A stretch of DNA of 64,000 nt from Sceloporus undulatus. Lineage: Eukaryota > Chordata > Lepidosauria > Squamata > Phrynosomatidae. Every line of letters begins with the position of its first letter. Position 1 is the stretch's first letter. Position numbers and translations under genes: made by a program. Positions 12,001-25,000 of this stretch are shown here, piece after piece. The stretch covers positions 113,491,434 to 113,555,433 of the forward strand of contig NC_056527.1 in assembly GCF_019175285.1 (NCBI RefSeq), read 5' to 3'. The notes beneath the pieces are model-generated. The model worked only from the letters and a program-made list of their open reading frames with translations. It was not told where the DNA came from and searched no databases.

Positions 12001-15000
12001 ATGTGTGTCCTGGAACCAAACCCTAGCAGACACCAATGACCCATTCTATATTAATGCTGCTTTTCCTTTCTTTTTTGAATATGCTGTATGTGTGCTTTAA
12101 TAAAAAAATACTGACCAGCAATGGGATAAACTGTATTTAGTCCACAAAATATCATTGATCTAAGATCATCCATTCTGATGGTAGTTTGAAAAGCAAGAAT
12201 ATTCTGGAATCCCCACCTGCTTAAAGCTGCTATGCCAAGTAATCATGTCCTCATGAATGGTAAGTTCCTTTCCGTCAGGAGCATTTGGATCTACCCATCC
12301 CACTTTCATTTTAACAAAAGAATTGTTTGGAAATGTCACCATGTTCATGACATCAAAACCAGCTCTTACTTCTCTGTTAGCATTAAAAGACACTCGTTCT
12401 TCAGCAGAATTGTTAAATGATATAGCTTGAAGAAAAGGGTGGAGCTACGTAGTTGAAAGAGAATAAAAAAGAAACATACTAACAACACATTGGCAACTTC
12501 ACACGAATGTATAATTTCCATAAATTTGTGGCTGCATCCTTAACCATTCATGCGCTGCATCTGGTGGAATAAATGAGAGAAATGAATGCAATTAAATGAA
12601 GTGCCATTGGATTTGCTGTCTCCTCTGAACATTAATAAATCTTGGCCCATTGTTTCGTCTAACAACATATACTCCTGGAAAATGGGGTTTGCATTACAGA
12701 CAGATATTCCTATTTAGTAGACTGGAAGGAGAGAGAAATTGTATTACAAGAGGCATTACTTTATTTATGCCTCATCGTACCCATCAAATTCCTCTGGGAG
12801 GAATTTGCTGCAGCCTCAAAGAGCTAGGCTTTCGGCTACCCCCCAGAGGGCTTTTTCTGTTGTCGCCCCCAGATTGTGGAACGACCTGCCGGACGAGATC
12901 CGTCAATTGACATCTTTAGACAGCTTTAAAAAGGCTGTCAAGATGGATCTCTTCTGGCAGGCCTTTCCGGAATAGATAACCCTGGCCTGTTCTTATGAGA
13001 GTCCCCAAGGTCCTCCTTGGAAATGCTACCGTAGTTTACTGTTTTATTTGTTTTGTTCTGTTTTGTTTTTGCCTTGTAATAATGTGTATGTGTTAATGTT
13101 GTTTAATTAGTTGGTTTTAATTATAATTGATTTAATAATTTTTTAAGGGGGGGAGGGAATTTTGATCTACAATGTATTGTATTTTATCGCTGTTAGCCAC
13201 CCTGATTGACCTCAAGGGGCGGGATATAAATAAACTTTTATAATTATTATATTATTATTATTATCAAATCTGGAATGAAAGGAAGCTTACAAGCAAAACA
13301 AAATACAAGAAAAACAATAGAAAATGCTATTCTAAACTAGTACTGGACTGTCTACAGAATTATGGAAGCAAATCCCAAATGTGTGCTGCAATAAAAAGTC
13401 TGCAGAATAAAAAATACAACAAATATGGTCTCAACAAAAAAGAACTCTTAAATCTTGGAATCTCAGATTATTAATATGGGAGAATGAGCAGGCTCTGTGT
13501 TGGTTTTTAAGGCTATTTATTAGGCAATGTATGTAATCATAGATATACATATATACACTCCCTTCAGAGAGAAACAGACTTTCAGTGTCTAGGTGCTTTA
13601 GATTCATTATATTACATAAGAGGCATCATACATTCATAAGGAATCCAAACTTTACATCCTCTGCTTATCCTTAGCAGGCATCTCTGTAGTTGACACATGG
13701 AAGAAACTAAACTTGACATATGGGACTAAACTCACATTGCTATAAACATAGTGGCATCTATTACAAGCATAATGGGAAATACATCTTTAGCATAGCCTAT
13801 ATCTCACCAGCATTGTTGGGGCCCTTTATCAGCCAGAAAACAGTTTGTATGTCTCTGATTGTTCCAGGACACTTTTGCATATTTCCCAGTCTCTAATCTT
13901 CCAATCAAATTAGATCTTTGCTACCCTCCACTTATGTCAACAATGTTGATTCTTTAAATTTAAACATTTTTCCCCTCCAGTTTCTCTGTAGCATAACATT
14001 AGTGACCACTACTTCTTGGCAGCCTTCCACCAGATTGCATCAGTCATAGGATATTAATAATCCTTTGCAGTTGAGTTAACAAACCGATTCACTGTTTATG
14101 TTTCTCTTTCAAGGTTATTACAGTGCGCCCTTGCCATACACGGGGGATCAGTTCCAGAGCCCCCCCCCCCCGCATCAGGTAAATTCCATGTATGATCAAA
14201 TCCCATTCATTTGAATGGGGCGCACTCCATTCACCATATTAGGGCTTGCCGTCCATGTGACCTGAAGTCTGCATATGGCGAGACTGTGTATGGCACGGGC
14301 ATGCTGTGTTCTGTTTTTATTAGGTTGACCTGATGTCTTGAACTAGACAATGAATATACTCATGGTATTACACACAGAGATATTACTGTGTTATACTTTG
14401 TTTTATATTCTATGCTTTACAAACATAGGCCTTAAACTAAGCAAAACAGAACTCATAACAGCACCTAGGCTAACAAAAATAAGTCCCCAATTAGAGAGTT
14501 TTCCTGTGTATCTTTCCTGTGTATCATGGTCATTTATTCATTTAATTGTGGAAACATTACCTGCCATGGCTGCAAATCCTGAAGATCTCCTCTTTTAATA
14601 GCAGCCATGCTTCTGTGATAGGACCTAGATAGATACAAAGCATGTAAAGCATGTGCAACAGCATAGATAGCATTATAAATACTATAGCTGTAGCCACTCA
14701 TACGCATTTCAAAAAAAGGACCAATTAGACTCTCCAATCTCTCTTCTCCTGTACATGTTCCAGACATCATGTATGGCATCCTGACATCTGGGACTAAACA
14801 GTGAAATGCTTCCTGCCAGAACTCCTTGAGAAAATCATCTGCTTCTTTCCAATCAGGTTTGATGGTTTGAAGAAATTCCTGGAACCCAGGAACCTCACTG
14901 GAGTGAATCATGAATGAAAGGGCACCTTGGAACATTTGCAAATTGCCATCCTGGTTAATGCTTGCTAAGACAAAGTCAGACTGCGCAGCTGTAATCCACA

Positions 15001-18000
15001 TCTTTCCAACTGGGGCATTGGTCTTCTCTTCAAGAACTCTTAGAGTAATATGATACCATGCTGTCATAATGGTAAAACTTTTACTGTACAGGATTATTAT
15101 TCTGATTTCAGATGATTTAAAAATCTGAAATATAGTATGTACTTTTGAGTCAAGAAAATGATCTTGGCTTGGTATTTGTCTGGTAAAAGCTGGACATATT
15201 CCATTCCGGGAAAGCAAGGGCTCCAGTGTCTCCACAAAGTGTTCTCCACTCTCATCATCCACCACAAAGAACCCGACCCAAGTACATCCAAAATGCTTAA
15301 GCAAGTTTATTATCCCCATGTATTGAGGGTCTTCATTGGTAGCCATGTGGTAAAAGGAAGGCCGTTGCCACATTTCACTCTTTGCTGAGGCAAATGAGCC
15401 ATAGGTCATCTGAAATAATTTGGAAGCATTTGAAGATAAAATAATTTGCCTTGTGAGAAAAGTGGCACATAAGGTAAGTAAGTAAGTAAGCAAGCAAGAA
15501 AATATTTCAAATGGTAGTCCTCTCTCCACAGATGGGAGACAGAATAGTGCCTTGACATAAAGTTTTTGGTTTGCAAAGGGCGCAAGATACAGTGTAAGAA
15601 CAAAGATATTACATATTTCATTTCTTAAAGAAGAAGACAGATTCCATGTGAACGTGGGCTGAATCCAGACTGAAATGTGTCATGATAATCTGATTGTACA
15701 AAAAGTATATGTAGCTGAATAGTCACCACAATGGATATTGTGGTTTTCACGTTTCCAAATATCCCATTTCAAACTCTGAGAACTAGAAGTGGAATAGCAC
15801 CCACCTTCCTTCCTCTTCCTCATGTGAACTGTATCTACTCAACATTTTGCAATAATTAATTAAACTAACAATAAGAAATCAGATGAAAATTTCCTCCCCC
15901 CCCCCCCCCCCGAAATATAACAGATGATCGGAGAATAGCCCCCAGACATTACATTGAATAACCTCCAGACATAAATCCTACCTGTGGAATCTTGTAGAGA
16001 GTTAAGACGTTGGCCACAAGGAAAGAAGTCTTGGAGGCAAGTGCCCCAACAATGGCTAATGGCTTTTTGTGGTTTTCACAATCATAATTGAGGACCAATC
16101 TATTTGATTTGAAGAGCAGTTCCAGTGTAGTACGATACGTCACTTGAGCATCATTGTAGCTGTCATAAATGTTGAACCCCAGTGTGACATTTGGTAAAAT
16201 ATTCGGATTTTCATTGATCTCCTTGATAGCAAAAACTAAGGACAAGATATGCTGGTAGAACTTTGTCACCATCCTGTCAATAGAGTTGTACAAACATTTC
16301 TGGGGAAATTTTTAGAACAAAATTATTTTGGAAACAAAAATAATCATCTCTTCACCATTTCAGTCCCCTGGTTGTAAGAATCTCCTTTTATGCTTAGAGC
16401 AGATCTGGCAGTGAATGTGCTGCTTTCTGAAACCTTTAGTCCTCAACAGAGTTGAGGTGAGTTAATAATAAAAAAACAACATATCAAATAAATCCGATTT
16501 CCAACTTCTGAATCTAGGCTTATGACTCAAAGCCATGATGCATCGCAAAAGGTGAAATCTACATAATGTCTGATATTTGTCTTCCAAGTTTTACATTAAC
16601 CATGAAATCGCACTACTTTGGGAGTGGATGACCTGGAGACTACAACTACCATCTTCCCTACACTTTGGCCATGCTGCCTAGAGTGGCTTTGTCTTCCAGC
16701 ACCATTATATTTTGTTCCATTTTTCACGCTTTTCTGTTAGATGGGAAGATTTTCATACCTTTGCCATTCCCCATAATAGTGACGTTTCATGGTGGTTTTA
16801 AACAATGCTTTGTCTTCTTCTGTTTTTCCTTTCTCATCCCCACCTCCTATTCTACAATGTGTGAAAGGCAAATGTACAAGATTTTGTGTTCTTCAGTTTT
16901 AATTTTATCAGTTGTATCCTTAGCTTTTTGTGGGCTTTTTTGGGCAATGTGGTCGTGTTCAGTAACAATTTATCCCTGACATTTCATCTGTAGCTGGCAT
17001 CTTCAGAGGATGGTGGCATGGAAATCTGTGGGGTATATATATACTTGTGTGACCTTTGGTTGAGATGAATTGATTTACATGTTAATCTCTGTGTTGGTCT
17101 GTTGTTGAATGGCAAGGCCTCAGGGTTCAAAGATATGCGGGAGGATATCTGTGTCTATTTATGGGAGGATATGTATGTCTACATATCCTTTCACATACCC
17201 TTCCATCCTGAGGAAGCAATGGAGCAGGGATCTAAATGGAGAAGGATGCCTTATGGCTGCATCTACACTGCAGAATTAATGCAGTTTGACACCACTTTAA
17301 CTGCCATGGTTCAATGCTATGGAATTCTGGGATATGTAATTTGTGAAATATTTAGCCTTGTCTCTCAGAAAGCTCTGGCACCACAAGAAACTATAAATCC
17401 CAAGATTCCATGATAGTTAAAGTGTTGACAAGTTGCATTAATTTTGCAGTGTGGCAGGAGCCATATATTATAAACAGAGCAGGGGACAGAGCAGGGATGA
17501 AAACATATGTGATTGGCTCCACAGTCTTTAAAAAAAAGTGGCATGTCTTTGATGGGATGAACAATCAAGAAAATATTCTTTGTGCATTCAAAGGGTGCAC
17601 CTACACTGTAGAAATAATGCAGTTTAACACCACTTTATGTGCTGTACTTCTACCATAAGGAATCCTGGGGTGTGTAGTTTTACAAGGTTTTTAGTCAAAG
17701 TGTGCTAGTGCCTCATAAAACTACCAGTCCCAGGATTCTGTAGGATGGAGCCATAGCAGTTAAAGTGGTGTCAAATTGCATTATTTCTACAGGGTAGATG
17801 CACCTACAGATTTGTTAAGTTGATAAGATGCATCACAGAAATACGGTGCGTACAGAAATTGATATATTTCAAAACTGAGAATAGCTAAAATGGTTATAAA
17901 GGGAAATGACATGCTAGTGAGTTGGCAAAATATGCATGATTGCGGGGAATTGGGAAATGTAAGCATTATAGGTTTTTTTTGGGTTTGGGGGGGCTATGTC

Positions 18001-18630
18001 ACATAGCCTAAAAAACCCACAAAAAACTATGTATGCTGGCCATGAAAGCCTTCAACTTCACATTGTAAGCATTACGTTGGGGGAAAATACAGTAAGTATT
18101 TAAAATTCAGTCCAGAAAGACAGCTCAATTTTTTAAATTTGAAAGGAAGGTAGCAAAGGGAAGAAAACAAGCTGGATATCTGGGGAAACTCATTTTCATT
18201 TCAACCGAGAAAGCTTCAACTTCCAGCCCATTGATAACCGTGATTAGCAAAGGAGAAAATGCTATGTCTGATTCCACCCCCCCCCAGCATTTTGTTGTAT
18301 TTAAAATACTTAGGACTCAATATATTTCTAATTCACATAATAAAAGATAAAGAAAAATCAAATTCCTTACATTATAAAATCAGAAAATTCCTGCGGAGGA
18401 TATTCCTTGAAAGAAAACTTGTGGGAGCAATGACTGTAGTGAGAAACAAGTGCGCCAACAATAAAATCCCCTGGATGGTATGATTCATGTGGAAGAGGAT
18501 GGGGATCAGTCAGGAGACATTTCATGGTATCTACTTCATACACCCAAAGAAGTAGCAGAAGCAGGAACAGTAACACCGCCAGTCCATTCTTCTGAAGCCT
18601 CTCTCTAGATAGAAACCCTCTTGCATCCAT
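9098..18630 (-). CDS. V2R-B: complete vomeronasal type-2 receptor
   Basis: Six exons on the minus strand: 1 (18630-18371), 2 (16273-15982), 3 (15409-14561), 4 (12444-12217), 5 (10695-10569), 6 (9987-9098). Together they make 2646 bp, 881 aa, with no stop or frameshift. The start is the ATG of MDARGF, which aligns with the other copies; two in-frame ATGs lie 9 and 18 bp upstream. Signal peptide at about residues 15-33. Exons 2-3 form the ligand domain ([24 protein letters not shown]). Exon 5 carries SVCSDPC and [12 protein letters not shown]. Exon 6 starts DMADCFQCP and holds seven membrane segments, including [12 protein letters not shown] and a KPELNSRE tail. Oddity: 4 codons are missing just after MRKWV, removing the basic part of intracellular loop 2. 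Head to head with V2R-C, 3.5 kb away. Confidence 0.93.
10966..11219 (+). repeat. SINE, full length
   Basis: Best-preserved copy of the family in the window: head GATGTAGTGGTTTCAGCACT, middle GGGCAAGTCACGCTGTCAGC, end AAATGACTTGAAGGCGCCCA with a CAACAACAACAA tail. In intron 4 of V2R-B. Confidence 0.8.
11885..12050 (-). mobile_element. Tigger2-like MITE copy
   Basis: TTTTGCCATTTTATACAAGG, CTTGAGCATCCATGGATTTG and GGAACCAAACCCTAGCAGAC; the reverse of the copy at 37925. In intron 4 of V2R-B. Confidence 0.55.
12690..13262 (+). repeat. L2-like LINE 3' end
   Basis: An open stretch at 12739-12975 contains [20 protein letters not shown] and [13 protein letters not shown], the usual end of L2-type reverse-transcriptase ORFs. 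It is followed by a TTTTAATTATAATTG-rich UTR, the GGGCGGGATATAAATAAA end and an ATT tail. In intron 3 of V2R-B. Confidence 0.78.
13465..14090. repeat. Unassigned interspersed repeat, related to 8090-8830
   Basis: GGGAGAATGAGCAGGCTCTG, ATATACATATATACACTCCC and GATTGCATCAGTCATAGGAT match the repeat at 8090. Non-coding. Confidence 0.4.
14124..14312. mobile_element. Tigger/pogo-like MITE fragment
   Basis: CAGTGCGCCCTTGCCATACA followed by GGGGATCAGTTCCAGAGCCC and a C-run; a similar head occurs at 42632. The family is from recall of pogo-type ends. Confidence 0.45.
16925..17010 (-). repeat. Second copy of the Penelope-like scrap, core damaged
   Basis: Read on the minus strand it has CTGAAGATGCCAGCTACAGA followed directly by TGAAATGTC, so the second strand of the stem is missing. 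Flanked by TGTGGGCTTTTTTGGGCAAT. In the upstream part of intron 1 of V2R-B. Confidence 0.45.
17255..17462. mobile_element. Palindromic MITE, family M
   Basis: Head GGCTGCATCTACACTGCAGA, then AATGCAGTTTGACACCACTT; the second half is the inverse (ATTAATTTTGCAGTGTGGCA). The centre carries the ATTCTGGGATATGTAATTTG / CTATAAATCCCAAGATTCC pair. This is the commonest repeat of the window, with over a dozen copies of about 200 bp. It has no coding capacity and is read here as a non-autonomous DNA transposon. Confidence 0.7.
17593..17803. mobile_element. Family M MITE, variant copy
   Basis: GGTGCACCTACACTGTAGAA to TTATTTCTACAGGGTAGATG, with a TTTTACAAGGTTTTTAGTC centre typical of the variant also seen near 54170 and 57030. 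Confidence 0.7.
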
Positions 18631-18995
18631 CAACAGCATCTGCTTCATTCAAAGAGGTCTTTTGGGCAAGCACCACATTTGACTGCTCTACCGGGCTGTC
18701 ACCTTTTATTGCAGTAACAAATGCATTCCTTACAAAGCCAACAGAGACAGTCAACAGTCTGGACGATACTACAAAATGAGTAAGAACAAGGAACAGGGAT
18801 CAAAGTGACAGAGCCCTCAGTACTTCTTTCCAGATCCTATCCTAGAATGCCACAACTGGAGGAGTTAATATTGCTGCTTACACAACTGTGTTTCTTTTCC
18901 AGCTTTTTGAAAACCCACTGGACCATTCTCTGGGGTATAGGAAATGACAGACTGTTGGATAATGGCAACACAGTTAATTATTCTGCCACCTGAGT
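18631..18995 (-). promoter_or_regulatory. Upstream module of V2R-B
   Basis: Reads toward the gene as TTATCCAACAGTCTGTCATT, CAAAAAGCTGGAAA, ATTAACTCCTCCA, TCACTTTGATC, GGCTTTGTAAGGAATGCATT and AAAGACCTCTTTGAATGAAG. The same words occur in the same order before V2R-C, with similar spacing over about 360 bp. Conservation well beyond the start codon suggests the promoter was duplicated along with the gene. Confidence 0.6.
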
Positions 18996-19131
18996 GACTC
19001 AGAACTGCAGCTGAGCATTTAGAAACGTTGTTGTTATTGTTGTTATTCAGTTACTGAGAAGGGTGCTGTTACCAGTTGGTAATATTTTCCTTGTTTTTCT
19101 CAATGGTGTGCCTCTAAATCAGGGGTAGGCA

Positions 19132-19501
19132 ACCTGCGGCCCGCGGGCCAGATGCGGCCCGGCGAGGCCTTGGGACCGGTCCCAGCCCGGTCCTGCCGCT
19201 GATTGCCGCTGGGACCTTTGGCGTCTCGCGCGAGGGGCATGGTGGGGCAATTGTCTGTAGAAGCCTCAGAAACATGCATTTATCTTAACATTTTTTAAAA
19301 AATCAGCAAATTTTTTCGCATGTCCTCCATTTTTATTTAAAAAGTGCCCTCCATTTGAAAATTTTGTCTTACATTTGTCCCGGTTTATTTATTTATTTAA
19401 TTTTTTAAAAAATATTTAATTATTTACTTTTTGGCTTCGGCCCACCAGTTGTCTGAGGGACAGCAACCGGCCCCCGGCTCAAAAAGATTGCCTAACCCTG
19501 C
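19132..19501. mobile_element. hAT-like MITE
   Basis: Left end CAGGGGTAGGCAACCTGCGG, right end GATTGCCTAACCCTG, i.e. TIRs of about 13 bp of CAGGGGTAGGCAA type. AT-rich in the middle, GC-rich at the left. Between V2R-B and V2R-C. Confidence 0.65.
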
Positions 19502-20096
19502 TATGTTTTTAATTATTTAAAGTTGTACCTGTGTTTTTTATAATCTTATTTTGAACTTTCTTTGAATTTTTATTCAGCATTATTTAAAACTGAATTGTTC
19601 TTACCCCTGGGTTGGCACAGCAAAGAGAGGATTAAATGCTCACCCACTGCCATGCCTTGGCATCACTGCATGCCCCCTTTCCTGCTACCACCATTGCATC
19701 CCCTGTGCAAGTCACACAGGTTGGAAATTGGGCATCTGCTTCACCCACGTGGCCAGGTGCCTCCTTCCAATGTCACAGATTGCAACTGGGGCCTGCACAA
19801 GAGATGCAATGGTGGCAGCAGGTAACAGGGCATGAGGTCCTGCAGGTTGCCAGCTGCTGCAGTGGAGTTTCAAGCAAACTGCTGCAAACAGCCAGTTTAA
19901 AAGGACTGGGGTAACAGCATTTTGGGCCAGGGTTGGCCCAGAACCTCCAGACTGATGTCTGGAGTGGCTGATCCCAGCCCTGAGTTATTGGCTTACATCA
20001 TCCAACATGACAATGCATGGTAAGCAGGAACACAAGCCTTTTGGGCCATGGTTACATCTCCAAAAGCTATCTCAGTTGATATTGAGTGAGAATAAT

Positions 20097-20690
20097 AGAA
20101 TCATAGAGCTGGAAGAAACCACAAGGGCCATCCAGTCCAACTCCTTGCTATGCAAGAATACACAATCAAAGGACTCCTGACAGATAGCCAAACACTCTCT
20201 GTTTAAAAACCTCCAAAGAAAGAGATTCTGCCACACTCTGAAGATCTGTGTTCCACTGTTGAACAGCTCTTACTACCAGGAAGTTCTTCTTAATGTTTTG
20301 GTGGAATCTCTTTCCCTGTAGTTTAAATCCATTGTTCCATTTCTTGTCCGCTGGAGCAGCAGAAAACAAGCTTGCTCCATCTTCAATATGAAAAGGTTTC
20401 AAATGTTTAAACATGGCTATCATATCACCTCTTTACCTTCTCTTCTCCAGGATAACCATACCCAGCTCCTTCAGCCACTCCTCATAGGCCAGGGCTTCCA
20501 GACCTTTCATCATTTTGGTCGTCCTCCTCTGGACATGTTCCAGCTTGTCAATTTCCTCCTTAGTGGTCTCCTCCTTAGAGGTCTTTAAACAGAGGCTGGA
20601 TGGCCATCTGTCAGGGATGCTTTGATGGAGATTTCCTGCATGGGTGCCCAGAACTGGATACAGTATTCCAGGTGAAGTCTGCATTCTTCC
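20097..20690 (-). repeat. CR1 LINE 3' end
   Basis: Reverse orientation: begins with AGAATCATAGAGCTGGAAGA and continues into two out-of-frame ORF2 pieces (20166-20423 with VRAVQQWNTDLQSVAESLSL; 20433-20684 with [20 protein letters not shown]). Broken. Between V2R-B and V2R-C. Confidence 0.82.
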
Positions 20691-20699
20691 ATATTGACC

Positions 20700-21719
20700 T
20701 GTCCAAGCTTTGAGCTATTTGGTGAGAAGCTGATCTCTCATTCTTTCAAATCTAAGAGGACTGTCTGAGGAGACTGTAGCCATCAACTGTATCTGAAATC
20801 ATAAGATAGAGAGAGAGCATTGCAGTATTTAGTCATTTAAATATAGCAAACCTCCATGGCTTGCTTCAAGTTTGGAGGTATTGTTTCTATTGACTCCTAT
20901 TTTGTAGTTGCACATACTGTAAGGAATAATTTCTCTGTTCTTTCAAGTGGTTTCCATCATATGACAATCCTGTTATAAACCTATCTTGGGTTTTTCTCAG
21001 TAAAATTTGATCAGAGAAGGTTTGTCATTGTCTTGCTCTGTGGCTGAGTAGCTTGCCTAAGGTCATCTAGTAAGTTTTCATCCAACACTCAGGCACTAAA
21101 CTATTTTGGGCATGATGTCCATATGGATATATGCAGGGAAATGTGGTACAAAAATATACTTTGCACAGTAATTTAAAATACAACCTATACAAGATTATGT
21201 ATAAATGTTACCTAACTCTAAATATGCTGTTGAAAGTGTCCCAGAATCTCTCAAATTAATGTCAAGATAAGGAGTGCTCCTCTTTTCATATGTGATAGAC
21301 TTATAAGAAGGTGAAAAATTACTGGTCTAAGATTTATATGCTAATCCAAAAAAGTCTAAATGTAATTTGTGTTATGTTACAAAAATGTTTCTGTTGGGCA
21401 TTATGGATAAAGAACTGGATTATGAATCTGGATTACTTCTTTGATATATGATAACAGAAGTAAGACTATTGTTCTGTATCTTTATCTGAGTGTATATTAT
21501 ATTGATTGTAAATTTGACTGTTCATACTGAAAACTAATAAAAATTAGTCTTTTTTATGGTCTTGAATTAACAAACAAAGCCAATGGTTTTATCTTGACCC
21601 ATGATTTGCTGTTTCATTTCTTTGCCATAGAAATCTGGAACTCATCACTTGCTGCAAATATTTAGTAAAGAAAAAGTTGGGTTCGAACTGGAAAACAAAT
21701 TTGTGAGCTATATTGCCAC
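20700..21719. other. Intergenic, nothing recognised
   Basis: AT-rich sequence between the CR1 fragment and the V2R-C upstream module. No exon or RNA gene seen. Confidence 0.5.
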
Positions 21720-22085
21720 TCAGGTAAAAGGATAATTAACTTCACTGTTATTATCCAACAGTCTACAATTTCCTTTCCCCAGGGAATGTTCCAGTGAATT
21801 TTCAAAAAGCTGGAAATTAGACACAACACAATTCTGCAGGTGACTATATTAACTCATCCAATTATGGCATTCTTGGATTGGATCAGGGAAGGGATCACTT
21901 TGATCTTTGACCCTTGTTCTCATTTATAGGGTAGATATTATCCAGTGTGTTGGCTGTCTCTGCTGGCTTTGTAAGGAATACATTTGTTACTGCAATAGAG
22001 AAGAAAGCAGAGGCTGTCTTGGGAAGTATAGTGGACAAACCTGGCACTTGCCAAAAGACCTCTTTGAATGAAGCAGATGTGGTAG
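21720..22085 (+). promoter_or_regulatory. Upstream module of V2R-C
   Basis: Homologous to the module before V2R-B but in the opposite orientation, so the two form the arms of a large imperfect inverted repeat about 2.7 kb apart. A weak TATA-like CATTTATAGG lies near 21925. The stretch GGCTTTGTAAGGAATACATT (about 21966-21985) is the best conserved part. Confidence 0.6.
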
Positions 22086-25000
22086 ATGGATGCAGTTGGG
22101 TTTCAGGCTAGAGAGAGGAGCCAGAAGGTTGGACTGGCAGTGTTACTGCTCTTGCTTCTTCTTCTTCTTTGGGTGTATGAAGTAGATACCATGAAATGCC
22201 TCCTTCCTGATCCCCCTGCTTTGCCACAGCAGTCGTATCATTCAGGGGATCTCATGATTGGTGCACTTGTTTCTCTCTACAATTATTGTTCCCATGAATT
22301 TTCTTTCAAGGAATATCCTCTGCAGGAATTTTCTGATTTTATATTGTAAGGAATTCTATTTTTCTTTATCTTTCATTATGTGAATTAGAAAGCCATTAAG
22401 CCCTAAGTGTTTTAAACATCACACAGTGCTGGAGGCAAAAAAGTGGACATAGCATTCTCTCCTTTCCATGTACTATCATGCTAGTTGAGTTATGAATGTG
22501 CTGGGAGTTGAAGATGTTAGCTGATATGTCAATGAGTTTTCTTAACTATCCTCTAACTTCCCATCCCATTTGTTTTGTATTGTAAAATTTTGAGCTGACT
22601 TCCTGGACTGATTTTTTTTAAACACTAAATATATTTGCCGTATAATTTGTATATACATTTGCACAATTTTAGCTCATTTATGCGTATTTCACACACTGGT
22701 GATGTATTTTTCCTTGTAATTATCTTAGCCATTCCCAATTTAAAACATACCTGGTGTGTGTATGTGTGAACATACATACCTTCCCTTGTGGATTCACACA
22801 TTTGTGTCACTGTATTTCTGAGATACACCCTGAAAGCATCACAAATCTATGGATATACAAAGGGAAGGTATGCATGTTCTTGCACGAACTCTTGATAGTG
22901 CAGAAGGGGCACAATTTTTTTTGGGGGGGGGAGATCATTGAGGCAAATGACATTTATTTTCAGCCCAGATACATCACTCATATCTAACTTATGGAACCCT
23001 ACTCCTTTGCACGTGCATGTCAAGATCCAAGGCATTGCTTCTCTTCTCTTTGTAGTATTTGTATATATCCAACTTTTTATGGAGCATTTTTATATGGTAT
23101 ATAAGATTTAAAAAAAGACTTAAGCTGCATCCACTCTGCAGAAATAATATAGTTTGGCATCGCTTTAACTGCCATGACTCCATGCTATAGAATTATGGGA
23201 TTTGTGATTTCATAAGATATTTAGCCTTCTCTGCCAGAGTCTCTGGATCCATAACAAACTACAAATCCCAGGATTCCATAATATGGACCCATGGCAGTTA
23301 AAGTTGTATCAAACTGCATTATTTCTGCACTGTGGCAGCAGCCTTAGTGGAATGGGAAAAAATCCAGAAAGACAACCATCTGTAGATGTTTCAAAAGAAG
23401 GAGTAGGGGAGGGTTTTATTTAGAGAAAAAGACAAGGTTGATAATTCTAAAACTGGGGAGAAAAAAAAAATTACGCATGCCTGCATTTTGTACATTAAGA
23501 GGTGGATGGTGGGAATGTTAGAGTGGAAAAGAGAAGAAAAAAAAAACAGAGCATTTTTGAAGCCACCAATAAAGGTTGATATTAGAAGGGAATGGTAAAG
23601 TTATGAGAATCTTCCCATCTAACAGAAAACAGAAGGGTAAAAAATGTCATCAAACATCATAGTGTCACTGCCATTTACTTCTGAAAAGTAACCATTTCAA
23701 ACCAGTTGAGGATTAAGGGGTGCAGAAAGCAGCACTTTTACTGATAGAACTCCATGCATTAAAAAGAGATTCTTACAATCAGGCAACTGAAATGATAAAG
23801 AAATTATTATCTTTTTCCCCCCAAAACAACTTTGCTCTCAATTTTTCCAAGAAATGTTTGCATGACTCTGTTTACAGGGTGGTGACAAAGTTCTACCAGC
23901 ATATCTTGTCCCTGGCTTTTGCTGTCAAGGAGATCAATGAGAATCCCAATATTTTACCAAATGTCACACTGGGGTTCAACATCTATGACATCTACAATGA
24001 TGCGCATGTGACTTATCGTACTACCCTGGAACTGCTTTTCAAATCGCATAGGCTGGTCCTCAATTATGATTGTGAAAGCCACAAAGAGCCATTAGCCATC
24101 ATTGGGGCACTTGCCTCCAAGACTTCATCTCTTATGGAAAACATCTTAACTCTTTACAGGATTCCACAGGTAGGATTTATGCCTTAACCAAGTAACTTCT
24201 CCTGGCCCATCTCTCCCCCCCCCCCAAATTTGATGGAAACATCATTCAAACAAGCTCTGATCATAGGCAAAATGGATCTCCTTTTCCCCATGCTACTAAT
24301 CTCTGGCAAAGTATGTGTGTGTGGGGTGAGTAGATTGGGCAGTGAGTTTCATTTGTGGCAATAATGTCAAAATCATGACTTAGTAGCGATCATAAATATA
24401 ATACCATTACTGTAATGGCAATGTTTTGTAATACTTCCAACAGGTTTGAGAGGGTCAGACAAAGAGATGTTGCTTAGTTAAATGTAAGCTGACACAGGAT
24501 TCTAGTTAGCATCTTTAATTGTGGAATTCAGTCTATATGAATGCACTTTTCACTGATCCTTGCCCATCTTAAGGATAACGATTATTCAATAGAGTTTCCA
24601 AAAATCCTGGGATTTGTAGTTTGTTGTGGCACTAGAGCTCTCTAACAGAGAAGACTATAAATCTCCCAAAAGTACAAATCCCCAAAGTCCATAGCATTGG
24701 TTTTTCTGTTTTAGGTAAAGGATAACATGAGAGGTCTCGTTTCTAAAGCATTTACCACGGCCCTTTATTGAAGACGTGTTCTATAGATTTTTGGATTCTT
24801 TCTTTTTATGTATTTTTAGTTTTCTAGTTTCGTTATTTTTCTACAAAGAGAGCCCTTCATTGTTTTATTTTCCTTTCCCTTAAAAGGTGATGATTCTATG
24901 ATACAAATTACCTTTCATGATAGCTTTCCTAGCATTCCAAATGATAGCATAGGGAAGATCCAGGGGGTTACTAGCTAGAAACCATTATTCAACATCTTTA

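Noticed and set aside
12739-12975. Open frame with [20 protein letters not shown] that could look like a host exon
   Set aside because: It is the C-terminal end of an L2-like LINE ORF, followed by that element's 3' tail.
8090-14090. Possible old long-terminal-repeat pair at 8090-8830 and 13465-14090
   Set aside because: Not called as a provirus: the two are too diverged, no internal coding part was recognised between them, and V2R-B exons occupy the interval. Kept only as an unassigned repeat.
20166-20684. Two minus-strand open frames resembling a conserved protein
   Set aside because: CR1 ORF2 C-terminus in two frames; a repeat, not a gene.
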